Assembly: GCA_963556255.1 (NCBI GenBank)
Contig: OY744604.1
Span: 22,492,566-22,556,565, forward strand
Reading direction: 5' to 3'
Source: Allolobophora icterica
Taxonomy: Eukaryota > Annelida > Clitellata > Crassiclitellata > Lumbricidae
DNA: 64,000 nucleotides
Part shown: one piece after another, positions 11,665 to 23,161 of the stretch
How the letters are laid out: every line of letters starts with the position of its first letter
Position numbering within the stretch: the first letter of the stretch is position 1
The notes under the pieces: generated by a model
Seen by the model: only the letters and a program-made list of their open reading frames with translations
What the model was told of the DNA's origin: nothing
The model's database searches: none
Translations under genes and position numbers: made by a program

Positions 11665-11950
11665 GTTGAGTCGTCGGCATCAACTGTCGGCTGGCAGGAA
11701 CACAGCGACACACATCAGGATCCCGGGGAAGGCGTTCCTCACTCGATAATGAGGAACGACTGAATCGACAGCCACACTTTGTTGCTCAGTGTAGAGTTTA
11801 TGGGAAAAGTTTATAGTAATGGGAAGACAGCTGGAAAGCAATATAAGACGGTTTATTTATGTAAAACCTGTAGGCCTACAAGGTATCAACGACTACTGTA
11901 ACACCTCACAGATTGTTGGGAAATTTATCATACAAAAGCACAATATTGCC
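11660..11950 (+). pseudogene. Probable piggyBac-type transposase C-terminal remnant
   Basis: In shifting plus-strand frames the DNA reads as RLNRQPHFVAQCRVYGKS, then a KTVYLCKTC segment, then DCWEIYHTKAQY. This order (basic, C..C, C..C, CxxIYHTK) resembles the Cys-rich C-terminus of piggyBac-like transposases. It has at least two frameshifts and several stops. Together with the acidic repeat just upstream it would be an element with its catalytic centre deleted. The assignment is from memory of the family and is tentative. Confidence 0.45.
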
Positions 11951-12325
11951 CAATACATTAAACAATTCTAAAGCAAAACAATAAACCTAAGCAGTTTTGC
12001 TAAAGATATCACAAATGCGTCGTAAATTGTTTACATATAATTTTCTCCATATATCTATTGCAAATAATGCCGGTAGATGTCTCACATAGACCTGTTATTT
12101 GTAGGTAACTACTGGTTTCGGGCAAGGAATAGTGGTAAATGTTTGCATGCATATTATCACGGTGTTTAAAGCAAAAATAGAATACTTAAAATCAAAATAA
12201 CTTTAGCGTAAATAATAAAGAATTAATTTTTTAACGTATATGTATTGGTCAAGAAATATTTTTAGGACCGCAAAGGGTTAAGGTGTCTAACAGTTCACAC
12301 TATTTTAAATTATGCCAAAACTTAC
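11951..12325 (-). other. Intron 1 of Ig gene 1, distal part
   Basis: AT-rich, no feature recognised, ending at the donor of the signal-peptide exon. Confidence 0.5.
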
Positions 12326-12374
12326 CGATGTCCACAGTTAAACTCAGGCCTATCAACAGAGACAAAAATAGCAT
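12326..12374 (-). CDS. Ig receptor gene 1, signal-peptide exon
   Basis: Minus-strand ATG at 12374-12372, read MLFLSLLIGLSLTVDI, then a phase-1 donor GTAAGT. This is a short, strongly hydrophobic leader and 49 nt long, so it joins in frame to the V-like exon starting at 9976. The ATG was chosen because it starts the hydrophobic run and sits one exon upstream of the Ig domain in matching phase. The promoter should lie above about 12400; no clear TATA element was identified. Confidence 0.65.
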
Positions 12375-12849
12375 TGTGTTCTTTACGATATTCCTGTTGC
12401 ATCAGCGGCGTGAGCTCATGTATTCATAGAATCCAAAGACTGAAAGGCGTTCCAACCAGTGTAGGCCTACACTTAATACAGACAACCGGTTACGCACGCG
12501 GCAGGTTCATATTTACTCTGTCGTCATCCTAATGCAGTAATAAAACCATCACAACCGGTTTGGCCAAATTTATTCAACATCCAACAATTTTCAGTTTCAG
12601 TCAGATGCAAATGGCGAAAATGTTCAGCAGTGTTAAAAATAAAGTAATAAAACAGAAATTTATCTGTAACCTGCATGATCCTGGTATAGGAAATAATAGC
12701 TAGCAAAATTTCTCTTTCCTGCTGATATAATTATTCTTCTTCTTCTTCTCCCTTCCGTCAGGTGTGTGCCGACGATGAGTTTTTTTACAAAATGGCTCCG
12801 TTTCTTCCTGTCTATGATAATATCCAGGGCCATTCTCATGTCCATGTCT
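12375..12849. other. Upstream flank of Ig gene 1
   Basis: Should contain the minus-strand promoter of Ig gene 1. No convincing core promoter motif is seen. A CTT-rich stretch lies at 12733-12752. The palindromic octamer TAGGCCTA occurs at 12462-12469. Confidence 0.4.
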
Positions 12850-13656
12850 TGTTCTTTAAGATTTTTTTATCACGTTTTCCATCCGTGTTTCTGTTTGTCT
12901 TCTTCGACTCCGTGTTCCCTCCACTTGGCAATGTAATGCCCTTGCTGGTAATCTCACGTCGTCCATTCTTTTTACATGCCCAAACCATGTAGGCCTAAGT
13001 CTTCTCTTTCTGATCTTGTCTACCAGCGTTTCTTTCTGTCCCAACGCCTTCCTGATTAACTCATTTCGAATTCTGTCTCGAGTGGTACTCCCTGATAATC
13101 TTTTAGCCATCCCATTTCCCGCACTAGGATACTTCTTTCATCCTCCTTCCGTAAGAACCAACACTCAGATCCATACATCAGTACTGGGATGACAAATGTA
13201 TTGTACAGTTTTATTTTGCTCTTGTTGATATGCTGCTCGTATTCCACATCCTACTCAATCTGCCAAACATCGCTGCTGCTAGGCCAAAACTGCGTTTTAT
13301 GCCCTTTGTACATTGTCCACCTGCCGTTATTAATCCTCCCAGGTACATAAACTCTGTGACTTGCTCCAGCTATCTCCGTCCAGTCTCACTTTCAGCTCTT
13401 TATGTTGTTTTTCGATAGTTATTGTCTTCGTTGTTGCATATTTATTCTGAGTCCAAACCTTTCACTATTTCACTACTCTCCTGTATCCTGTCTGTCAGTT
13501 CCTGCAGTTGGTATGGCGACTCTGCAATCAAGTCAAAATCATCAGCAAAGTGCAGATTGTTAAGTAGCTGTCCATTTAGTGTCACTCCAACTTCAACAGA
13601 ATTCAGTGCACAGCTCATCATGGCCTCCAGAAGTTAAACAGGTTTGGTGACAGGCC

Positions 13657-13833
13657 CAGTGCTCGAAATGGAAAATTTTACGAAACGGAACGCTAGTCAA
13701 AGATATGGGAGCATTCACGTTAATTTCATAGTATTTTCCACAATAATTCATTTGACGAACCGGAACGGAAACGCTAATTCATTTGACGAACCGGAACGGC
13801 GTTCCGGTGCGTTCAGGTCCATTTCGAGTACTG
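13657..13833. mobile_element. hAT-like MITE (177 bp) inside LINE beta
   Basis: Exact 8-bp TSD gacaggcc (13649-13656 and 13834-13841). Inverted ends CAGTGCTCGAAATGGA and CAGTACTCGAAATGGA. The body contains gaaccggaacg repeats. It splits the LINE frame near the FADD region, so it is younger than the LINE copy. Confidence 0.92.
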
Positions 13834-14739
13834 GACAGGCCGCATCCTTGTCAAACACCTACTGTGATCTTGAACCACTCTGTTATTTCTCAATCCACTC
13901 TGACTGCGCTCACAAACTTGCTGTATAGATATTCTAGTAGCATCATCAACTCATCTGGAATTCCATAGTTCCTTAGTACTTGCCCCAGTCTCTGTTGCCA
14001 TATACTATCGAAACATTCGATATACTATCGAATGCTTCTTTAAAATCTATAAAATTGCTGTACAACGTTCAATTTTTTCGAAGTACTTTTCCGATAGTTG
14101 TCGAACAACGAAGAGTTGATCTATTGTACCTCTTCCTGCTCTGAATCCCGCCTGTTCTTCAGCAAAACTTGTTCCTTGATCAGTGCTTATTGTGTTAACT
14201 AAATCTTTTTAAAGAATGTAATAACAGTGAATTTTTTAATGTGAATATTTCAATGTTTTACACTATGAGATGTTACATGCACTGCTCACGGTACAATAAA
14301 GACTAATTTAATTTGATTTGAACCACCACTCGACATATTTCCTCAGACGATGTTGTAGTATCGTGTGTAAATTGTGCATACTTTCCCAGGAACACTTAAC
14401 AGACTAATACCTCGATGATTGCTTCATTCCCTCCTGTCATTTTTCTTATGCATTGGAACGACTATAGCCTTCCCCCAATCAGCTGGACACTTCTTTTCCT
14501 GATAGATTTTGTTGCATAGCACTTGTAACATTTCCACTGAACATTCTTCTCCGGCTTGTATCATTTCTGCTGTAGTATTATCCTCTCCTGGTGCCTTCCT
14601 CTTTTTCAATCCCCCTATAGCTTCCTCCACCTCCTCTCTCAGGATGTCCACTATGTTTTCATGGCAATTACTTGCTGGTAGTTCATCCAACACGGTATTA
14701 TCTACAGGATTCCATTCATTATACAGATCCTCATCCATT

Positions 14740-14875
14740 TATCCATCTATCGATCCATCGATCGATCTGTATGTCGGTCTATCTACCTATCTAACCAATT
14801 GACTACCGTGTTCCACGGTATGAGATGTGTAATTGTGTATGTATATATAAATGTTTGCATGCGTATAATAGATCC

Positions 14876-14962
<87 letters not shown>

Positions 14963-15110
14963 CATCCATCCATCCATCCATCCATCCATCCATCCATCCA
15001 TCCATCCATCCATCCATCCATCCATCCATCCATCCATCCATCCATCCATCCATCCATCCATCCATCCATCCATCCATCTATCTATCTATCTATCTAATCT
15101 ATCTATATGT
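14740..15110. repeat. (TCTA)n and (CATC)n microsatellites with a short dispersed repeat
   Basis: About 14875-14960 is (TCTA)n, about 14961-15076 is (CATC)n and 15077-15105 is (TCTA)n again. Just before it, 14803-14870 holds accgtgttccacggt...tgagatgtgtaattgtgta, which recurs at 17738-17805. Frames of YLSI or HPSI repeats are artefacts. Confidence 0.9.
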
Positions 15111-15117
15111 AACATAA

Positions 15118-16260
15118 CATAACATAACATAACATAAGTCTTTATTGTATCTCATCAAGCATAGAGTACAAAAGATGGAACAAAAAAATTAGTCATCGTA
15201 CAGCCAATATCAGCTACATTCACATTGTTTCGATTGACATTATAGGTTCATTCATTCATTCATTTGAGCATTTACATAGCGCCCCTTCAAGGGGGCTACT
15301 CAGAGGCGCTCCCGACTCCAGCACGAACGAACAAAGCAGTTTTTAAGGCAGTATAGAAATACTCAGATTGGATTTTAGGAAGGAGACGCAGCGCCAGTGG
15401 TAAGGCATTCCATACCGCTGGGCCAACCACCAGAAAGGCTCGATTTTGCATAGTTGCAGTACGAGCAAATGGGACCGCGAGTTCCCCCCTCCCTGCAGGT
15501 TAGATGGGATACAACAGGGAGATCCAAAAGGGATGGTATCCCGCTAGGTAGAACCCCCGGTGGCATCATTATAGTTAGAACAAGACGAACATGACATATA
15601 ATCAATCATTACGCTAACTATCCTAAACTGTTTAGTCTTAACTAGAGAAAATAGCATAATCAGCAGGAAACGAAAATAGGAAGGAAAAATGAAGAAAGAA
15701 AAAAGAAGAGAAAAGAGGGGTGACCTGGGAGGTCCCAATATTTTTATTGATTAAATCATCAGATGTGTTCGTAGTGACCTTTTAAAAGATGTTAGAGATG
15801 GAAGACTGCGCAGATTGCAGGGTAATTTATTCCAGATAACAGGGCCCATGTACTTGATTGAGAGCCTCCTGTAGTTAGTGTGGATGCTTATTGATCGAAG
15901 AGTGTCCTTGATCCTGGTATTATGACTATGCACATCCTTGGTGAAAGTAAAGTAGTTGGTGAAGTCTATCGGATGGGAACCATGAACGAATCGAAACATA
16001 AACATCCCAATTTGGAATTGTTTTATCTGGTCAATATTTAATATTCTCAATTGCTGAAACAAATGCAAGGTGGGGGGTATTAAACTTGCTCTTGGTGATA
16101 ATTCGTATAGCCCTCTTTTGAAGTTTCACCAACCTGTTCAATCTAGTGGGGTAGGTAGATGCCCAGCACAGGTTACAGTATTCCAGGTATGGATGAATCA
16201 GTGTGTAATATAAATTAGTTAGTATATGAGATGGAAGCAGGTAAGAGACCTTGCTCATAC
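15118..16260 (-). mobile_element. LINE family gamma, 3' half, minus strand
   Basis: Minus-strand frames carry the RT C-terminus: YTLIHPYLEYCNLCWAST, NRLVKLQKRAIRIITKSK and later GPVIWNKLPCNLRSLPS with FKRSLRTHL. These are standard post-catalytic LINE motifs. The 3' end is a (ttatg)n tail at 15111-15136. It is 5'-truncated and frameshifted between 16031 and 16068. A second LINE fragment is inserted at 15246-15566. Confidence 0.8.
15246..15566 (-). mobile_element. LINE family delta 3' fragment inserted in LINE gamma
   Basis: Flanked by exact 8-bp repeats cattatag (15238-15245 and 15567-15574). The minus strand reads as VPFARTATMQNRAF and a VWNALPLALR-like end, then the tail gggagcgcctctgagtag...gcgctatgtaaat and (gaat)n. 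It is the same family as 47868-48530 and 55440-60745. The TSD shows retrotransposition of a 5'-truncated copy. Confidence 0.85.
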
Positions 16261-16439
16261 CCCGATGTTCTTGGCAATCTTAGTTCCAATATTATTAATA
16301 TGGACATTCCAAGTAAGGTGTTCATCTATGTAAACACAATTTTTTTGCTGATTTGACTTGTGGCAGCATTGTGTTGTCAATGAGCAGTAAGTAATTCAGG
16401 TGTGGCAGCAGCTTCCTGTGTGATCTATATGTCGATCTT

Positions 16440-16866
<427 letters not shown>

Positions 16867-17335
16867 AGCTTCCACCTGTTTTTAATATCCGCCATATCGT
16901 CCGATAGCTTCCCATTTTTTACTCTTACTGTTGGTAGTCTTGGGCTGATTTCATTTACGTTCTGGAATAGTTTTTGAGGATTTTGGCTCCTGACACTATT
17001 CTCCACCTCAGCGCATCTTTCCTCCACCCATTGCTCCTTACATTGCTTTGCCTTTTTTTTATTTCTCTTGCTATCTTGTTGTATGTTTCCCTATTTTCTT
17101 CGCTCTGTGCTTTATTGCCTTTAGTTGTCTTCTCTGATCACTCAGCTCCAGTACCTCCTGTGATATCCATGGCGCCCTTATCTGTTTTTTTCTTAAAGCC
17201 CAGTGCATTCTGTGCTACATCTGTGTAGGTGTCCCTAATTTTTCTCCAGGTATTCTCTACTGTGCTCATGTTCTTTGTGTCTACCTGCCTCCAGTTTTCA
17301 TATAGTAATGAGCTGTACTGCTGTCTAACCATTCC

Positions 17336-17954
17336 TTCATTGATTCAGCGATATAATTACTATAATTATTTAAATCAAGTTTAGGTGATTTATAATAGGA
17401 ATGACAAGTAAATTTCAGTATCAAGCAAGGGTTTAAAGTTGTTTACAGATGTTAGAATTTTCATTTAGACCTTAAGCTTGTGCTAGGTTGCTATTATTAT
17501 TACACATTTATTAGGCGCCACCATCTAATAACCGAGCATCAATCGATGGCGCTGATCAACTGTGAGTGAAGCTCAAGGATCCTACACAGGGAAAGTTCAA
17601 ACCCTTAGTGTCCGCGTTACAAGACGAGTAAGTAAGTAAGTAAGTATACTATTTAATATAACCAGTTGACAAGAAGCTCTCGAACAAACATCAACATACA
17701 TACATCAGGATGAACTAAAGTGCTCTAACTAATCTGTTACCGTGTTCCACGGTTTGAGATGTGTAATTGTGTATGCATATATAAATGTTTGCATATTTAT
17801 AATTATGTATACATGCATGAAATAACGTATATGTATGTATGTATTGTATGTATGGGTATATATGTATGCATGCATATAATTATGATAACCGTTGTTTATG
17901 CGTCTTGTTCGTTTGCAAATTATATTAGTTCATCGCATGTAATTGTATTTGGAA
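17336..17954. other. Unassigned, with a repeated motif
   Basis: 17485-17640 holds gcgcca-rich DNA ending in (gtaa)n, resembling a LINE or SINE tail. 17738-17805 repeats the block at 14803-14870. No gene is seen. Confidence 0.4.
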
Positions 17955-18200
17955 ATTTATGTAGCGCCACGTACGAGACTCATCAGAGGCGCTACCGACC
18001 TAACACAATGAAACCACGATCGAACAGAATGGTCTTCCAGCGCTTGTGGAAAAGAGGTGAAGAGAGGCTGAGGAGTTCATGTCGCAGGAATTTAGGTAGC
18101 TTATTCCAGGAGGATTGGCCGACCACAGCAAAACTTCTATGCTGGACCGTGGAAGTTCAGGCCGGTGGAACAAGCAAGTCGCTCAAGATATGCAGCTCTA
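17955..18200 (-). pseudogene. LINE delta-like 3' tail, minus strand
   Basis: The complement reads ggtagcgcctctgatgag...gtggcgctacataaat, the diagnostic LINE delta tail. It is preceded by a degenerate RT C-terminus, seen as ACFAVVGQSSWNKLPKFL-like residues in the minus-strand frame. It is heavily degraded. Confidence 0.6.
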
Positions 18201-18778
18201 TACAACAAGACGAACTTTACCAACACATTCGTGATTTAGAAATAATTAAGTGTTTATAAAAATGGAGTAACTTAGCCCACCACAATGGTTGTTGAGAGAC
18301 TGCTCATGCCCAGACATGTTTTTTTAATATTGAAACCAAATGACTTCGTACTGGGCACATGCTTACACCATTAGTATTCAGCAAAACATGATATATTGCT
18401 CACCTGTATAAAAGTCAAGTGTACAAAGTCTGTCAACTACAGAGTGTACGCATTTTCATGGGTAAATAGATTAACGTTCATAGAGCACTGTACACGTCGT
18501 ATGCAAGGCATTGCTATTAAATATAGGCATCTATCTCGATAGGACATCAACGCAACATTGACGACATTCAACAGTGATCAGAGTGTATCCTATTCGACAA
18601 TCATGTATGTCTTGTTTGATGAATTGCGTTACTACTTACTATGTCTGTTCGAACCGATCATTCTAGAAATTCAATTTCTTAGCTGCAAAATTCGCTATAG
18701 CCTATAGTAATTAATACAACATTTAAGGCAGGTGAAAATGATGCAATAACATTTAGGGCTTCAATGGCATGATAGGTG
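18201..18778. other. Unassigned
   Basis: No coding, RNA or repeat feature is recognised. Confidence 0.4.
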
Positions 18779-19420
18779 AGGGCATGTTTTAAGGAAAATT
18801 TATCACTGTGGAGATAAACAGAAAAACGCACCAACAGATGGACAGACAATAATGGTTTTAAATAACTTTGAACTCAGCTTATATCACGGTTCATTTCCAT
18901 TTCCTTCACATTGGGGCGTGGTGGCTCAGTGGTAAGTTCGGCGCCTTGTGACCTGAGTGTTGCAGGTTCGAATCCCACTCTAGCCGCTGCGTACGGACCT
19001 TGGGCAAGTCCTTCACTCGCAATTGCTCGTGGCGCTTCGGCGTGAAAATTCCGACACAGTATCAAATGCTGTAGTCGGGAGCGCCTCTGAGTAGTAGTAG
19101 ACTTCGAGAGGCGCTATAGAAATATCCGGAATAAATAAATAAATAAATAAATGTAACTCTACCACTAAATTGAAAAAAACACATAAGCCATAATAACATT
19201 TTGTCACTTTTCGTTCAATAATAAAAATCATAAATAATTGCCTCAGATTCTCATTTCTGCGTGATTTTGCACGCGTTAAAAATGTTTGCAATAATAATAA
19301 AAATAATAATAACAATTCATTTCCTGAACAAACAGCCTTTCATCACTGCACTTTTCAAGTTATCGCTGCACATTTTGTGTATCACGGCCCGTTAAAGCAA
19401 ATCCTGGCATAGGTCTAGGT
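18779..19420. repeat. Second copy of the 4298-4600 dispersed repeat, split by a SINE
   Basis: gggcatgttttaaggaaaat at 18781 and gcctttcatcactgcac at 19335 match the copy at 4298-4460, with the SINE 18914-19152 between them. As at 4.6 kb, LINE alpha tail sequence follows at 19515. Confidence 0.6.
18914..19152 (+). mobile_element. tRNA-derived SINE with LINE-type tail
   Basis: The head has a perfect RNA polymerase III A box, TGGCTCAGTGG (18922-18932), and B box, GGTTCGAATCC (18965-18975). A tRNA-unrelated body follows, then a 3' part, gtcgggagcgcctctgagta...gaggcgctatagaaat, and (aaat)n. That 3' part is almost the same as the 3' end of LINE delta (48430-48480), which is expected if the SINE borrows that LINE's reverse transcriptase. 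It is not a functional tRNA gene, because no cloverleaf can be completed after the B box. Confidence 0.85.
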
Positions 19421-19514
19421 CAGTCTTCTCTGAAACTGGGATATGCAAATACACTTGATTACGTTTGATTACTTGATGACATCTATACGACTAACATAAT
19501 TTTAATCGCAGAAT

Positions 19515-19640
19515 CAAAAATTTCGACAGCGCTGTTCAAAAGTTAAGGCCAGGGTACCAACTTATTCATTAGCGCTGCCTCAATCAAGTCAGAGGTGATA
19601 TCCATAGATACCTAATGAAGAACAAGACCCGCATGCCGAG
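19515..19640 (-). pseudogene. LINE alpha 3' UTR fragment
   Basis: gcgctgttcaaaagtta...cttattcattagcgctgcc matches the inverted-block 3' UTR at 4620-4675 and 36620-36690. No coding part remains. Confidence 0.55.
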
Positions 19641-20460
19641 AGATAAAGAGGAAACCTACTATACGATGGCGCATCTTTCAATATTCGGACGAGAAGGAGA
19701 TGTCACTTCTTAGCAAGACACCAGAGCATCTCAGTGATTATTTCGAGACTCGAGGAACGAGTAATATCAGCTGAGGAATGTTGTGAGTGTGGCCATGTTG
19801 ATGCGGCACGAAGCATCCGAAGGTCAGGAAAATCTATTTCCTTCACATTGGGGCTGATTGAACAGAGAATGAGACTGGTTAGCGCAAGTATTTCCTTGAA
19901 CCAATCCGTTTCTCATGTTTTCTTGCACGTCTACGGACGACAATGCAGATACACTCTGACAATCCAGGTGCAGGCTGATAACCTTGATGCAGGCCGAGAA
20001 TCCACATACAGGCTTAAAATCCAGGTGCAGGCTGATAACCCTGATGCAGACTGACAATCCAGAAACAGGCTGACAATCCAGGTGCAAGCTGATAACCTTG
20101 ATGCAGGCTGACAATCCAGTTAAAGGCTGACAATCCAGGTGCAGGCGGACAATCCAGATGCAGCCTGACTTTCCTGTGTTGTAGCGACAGAGTCGGTCGA
20201 TGTATGAATGTATGTATGAATCTGTCTGGTATTGAACCACTTTTGGCAACTGGAATCCAAGTTTGTGTTCTATGCTGGAATTTGGTCTGATGTGCAATTG
20301 ATTTCAATATCGTCTCACAACCGTCGATCCAAGCATACGGAACTCCATCGGATTCCACCGCTACCTGTACTATGAGCCTAATTAGTCGTTGACACAGAAT
20401 TAGTGAAGATACATGTAGATAGAGACCAGTATTAGTCCAGTCATTAAAGAACAATTTTTA
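19641..20460. repeat. Unassigned DNA with a 30-40 bp minisatellite at 19964-20165
   Basis: At least six imperfect copies of caggctgataaccttgatg / caggctgacaatccag units. Frames across it give periodic Leu-Asp-Cys proteins on the minus strand and are not genes. The motif tttccttcacattggggc at 19840 also occurs immediately before the SINE at 18899. Confidence 0.75.
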
Positions 20461-20889
20461 ATAGGGGTTCAAAAAAATTTGAAGAAAAGGTTTCTCGATG
20501 GGTTTCACCTCTTTGATACGTCTACATTACAGGAAAAAAAGGTTACCAAAATATGACGTGGGGAACTATGTGAAAATGAGTCAAATCCAAGATGGCCGAG
20601 GTAAAAAATTAACAAAAGTTGAAAAAAATTCATATATGGAACCACTAAAGTTAAAAACATCTATGATGAGTCTATTCATATCAGCATATACATACACACG
20701 TTATGGAATGTAATTTTCAAGTTAAATGTTAAGAAAACAAAATGGCCACCTAGATTTGACGAGAAAAGCAAAATTATCATAGCTACATATCTAACGGCTA
20801 TAGTCCAGGCAATTTACAGTTAGACCTGGGCAAAATTGCATCAGAATGTTTTTAAACGGTTTCTTGTTCAGAAAAAATTGCTGAATAAC
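20461..20889. other. Unassigned
   Basis: Low-complexity AT-rich DNA. No feature is supported. Confidence 0.35.
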
Positions 20890-21290
20890 ATATGTTGTTT
20901 TCGCCTTTCGGGGTCATCTTCACCTTGAAAGGTCATGGTCAAGGACAAGGTCATTTTTGGCAGATTGGAAAGTTAACCTTTTTGTTTTTTAAAGTATATG
21001 CATTTGTAATACCTCAAATGTTGCTGATTTCAGTATGTATAATTCATTTCTGATATTGTCGTTGCCATTCGGGGTCATCTTCACCTTGAAATTCATGGTC
21101 AAGGTCATTTTGGCAGATTGAGAAATTCGCCTTTTTTTGTTTTCTACAGTATATGCATGTGTAATACCTCTAATGTTACTGATTTCGGTATGTAGAATTC
21201 ATTTCTGATTATTGTTTTCGCCTTTCTGGGTCATCTTCACCTTGAAAGGTTATGGTCAAGGTCATTTTGTTACATCGATGACACCATCAA
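20890..21290. repeat. Three tandem copies of a ~157-bp unit
   Basis: Copies start at about 20898, 21058 and 21212, each with gggtcatcttcaccttgaaa...catggtcaaggtcatttt...gcagattg. Divergence between copies is moderate, so the array is old. Function unknown. Confidence 0.8.
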
Positions 21291-21436
21291 GGAAACTTTC
21301 TATCATTCGGTAAATGTAAATTTTTATATGTTGCTGTTCCTCACTGTGACCATATACACACACACATTGAGTTTCACATTATTACTGTAAGAGAGTCTGT
21401 TGTTATTCCTATTGTGGAGGACCTGATCCGGTCGCT

Positions 21437-21965
21437 TCAGTGAGATATATTCTGGAATCACAAGGCAAAGCTGCATTTCCAGTGCTGGCAGAGTTGCAGG
21501 TACAGCAAATTACACTGGCTGAAAAACAATGTTGCCGTGAACAGTTTGAGTCCCTGATTGGAGAAGTGGAGGAGTTGCATCAGGACTTCCGGGAATTTGA
21601 GAAAGAGTTCAAAGCCAAGTCTGAGCTCTGCCAATTCTTTTGAGTTTGGCCGCAGTTGGTCGCCGTCATCAAGAACGCTGTAGTATCTGAGAGAGAAAGA
21701 AACTGGACTATACTTGCGGCTACTGTCGAGGATTCTATGACAATCTTTGCAGAATATGACTGCATCAACTTCCTACGTTATGGGTCGTGGCATCTGGAAC
21801 AGGTCAAAGTGTTGGAGTTCACACATACTGAGCTCTTTCGGCGCTTCTGTGTGAGCCAGTGGGTTGTTCAGGTTGGCCCAGGATGGTTCTGTGCTTTCGG
21901 AGGTGACATGAAGGTCGAGCAGACCATCCAGCGAATGTCGATGGGTCCTGGAGGTCACTATGTGG
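21437..21965 (+). pseudogene. Transposon-encoded protein fragment (uncharacterised family)
   Basis: Plus-strand frames read LESQGKAAFPVLAELQVQQI, then a Glu-rich helix. After a stop and frameshift come SERERNWTILAATVEDSMTI, CINFLRYGSWHLEQV and WVVQVGPGWFCAFGGDMKVE followed by QTIQR. I know this order (VLAEL, RE.NW/RWxxxYLE, D..LEQTIQR) from uncharacterised invertebrate proteins that occur in many copies and are probably transposase-like. The N-terminal half is missing and the rest is frameshifted. It ends abruptly near 21965, where a gag-like frame on the other strand begins. Confidence 0.6.
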
Positions 21966-22423
21966 GAGGTACCACACGCAATGCCACTGCTGCCGATTCT
22001 GGTACCACGTGTAGCGTTCCTATCGCCCTCTGGCGACAGCGCGTCCTCTTGCAAGGCATTGACTGACTGGACAAAAGGTGCGGGATTTGAACCCTGGACC
22101 GTGTGGGGCTTAATTCTTACTTCGACACCACTCATGTCGAGCGCAATATGTTTCTCTGGTACCAATGATGTTTCTTGACATATGTCTGCGTGTGTGTCAG
22201 GTCCTTCTGCCCTTACAACAGTATTTTCGGCGGGAAAGTTCCCGCCTAAACGAACAACTTCCCGCGCTAGCTGTGACATGCTAGTTCCTAGTTGTGACAT
22301 GCTAGTTCCTAGTTGTGACATGCAACTTTCTAATTTCTCTTGGCGCAGTATAAAGCCTCTCATTATTTCACACAATTCAACAACTTCGCCTGTTGCAATG
22401 GCAGCTGAATTTGCTGTCATCAT
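21966..22423 (-). pseudogene. Gag-leader-like frame downstream of a Gypsy LTR
   Basis: Minus-strand frame starting at an ATG only 8 bp from the proposed LTR end. It begins with a helical, coiled-coil-like segment containing a three-copy repeat (LGTSMSQ; 21-bp DNA repeat at 22265-22325). No zinc knuckle, protease or known domain is seen. Past about 21965 the frame merely reads the antisense of the remnant at 21437-21965. It could be the 5' part of a second, truncated element sharing the LTR, or a leader ORF of the same family. Confidence 0.45.
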
Positions 22424-22431
22424 TTTAATTA

Positions 22432-23147
22432 TGTTTCACAATGATTTGTATTTATTGGAATTTAAATGAATTAAAGTCTATTATTACTATTGATTGTCAA
22501 TGTTCTTAAATCCGATAATAAAGAATTAAACTACACACTCGTGTCATAAATGTCAAACTGATACAGTGGCGAATATACGAAATCTATTTCTGTTTCTCTT
22601 TATCGGTGAAATCACAAATTAACTTATCTATCGTTGATTCAACAATTCAATAATCACGCTATACACATGCTCACATTTGACGACACAAACTACCGATCGA
22701 TACCAAAGTACAATTAAAACAACTGGAATCGATACTTAACCTCTAACCGTAAGAAAACACTGATTCACAAGCATTTCCAGTCGATCATACGACTTCGATC
22801 CGTCGAAAGATCTTTTCAGACATCGATCAACACGTCGAAAGATCAAACTGCACCAACACGTCCAACAGCGACGAGCACAACACGGAAAAGGCGCGTCAAA
22901 CTCAAGGCCTCGCTGTTTTATAAACTTTTCCTTCGCGCTAAATATTCCCGGGTATTTTCTGACCAAAGAGAAACCTCCATTCTGTCAGGCGCACGCAGCG
23001 ATATACCGCGCTCGTTCAGTATTGGTGGTCTATTATTAGAATTAATAAGATGCGATAATATGTTAATTACTATGTTTACTTGGCTGACATTTATGTTGCG
23101 CTAACCATTTGTTCAAACACACATTATATGAATTGACGTTCGTCACA
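22432..23147 (-). mobile_element. Gypsy-type LTR (716 bp), minus strand
   Basis: On the minus strand it begins TGTGACGAACG at 23147, immediately after a polypurine tract, and ends TGTGAAACA at 22432, so it obeys TG...CA. A TATA box (TTTATAAAAC) lies near 22915 and an AATAAA near 22455, in the right order for U3-R-U5. No matching second LTR was found upstream of 30690, so the left copy is lost or outside recognition. No tRNA primer-binding site is visible after 22432, so that boundary is less certain. Confidence 0.65.
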
Positions 23148-23161
23148 CCCTCCACCCCCTT
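23148..23161 (-). promoter_or_regulatory. Polypurine tract of the Gypsy element
   Basis: Minus strand AAGGGGGTGGAGGG directly abuts the LTR start. It serves as plus-strand DNA primer in reverse transcription and fixes the 3' LTR boundary. Confidence 0.75.

Noticed and set aside
11049..11669. 206-codon Asp-rich open frame as a host gene
   Set aside because: It has no ATG, is a tandem DNA repeat, and lies inside an intron on the opposite strand of Ig gene 1.
18914..18990. Functional tRNA gene
   Set aside because: Perfect A and B boxes, but no closing acceptor stem; the sequence continues into a LINE-type tail, so it is a SINE head.
20014..20454. 146-codon minus-strand frame rich in Leu-His-Gln-Gly
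   Set aside because: Most of it reads through the minisatellite at 19964-20165; no domain or splice support.
21773..21965. C-terminal extension of the minus-strand gag-like frame
   Set aside because: It is antisense to the recognisable plus-strand transposon protein fragment, so the continuation is by chance.
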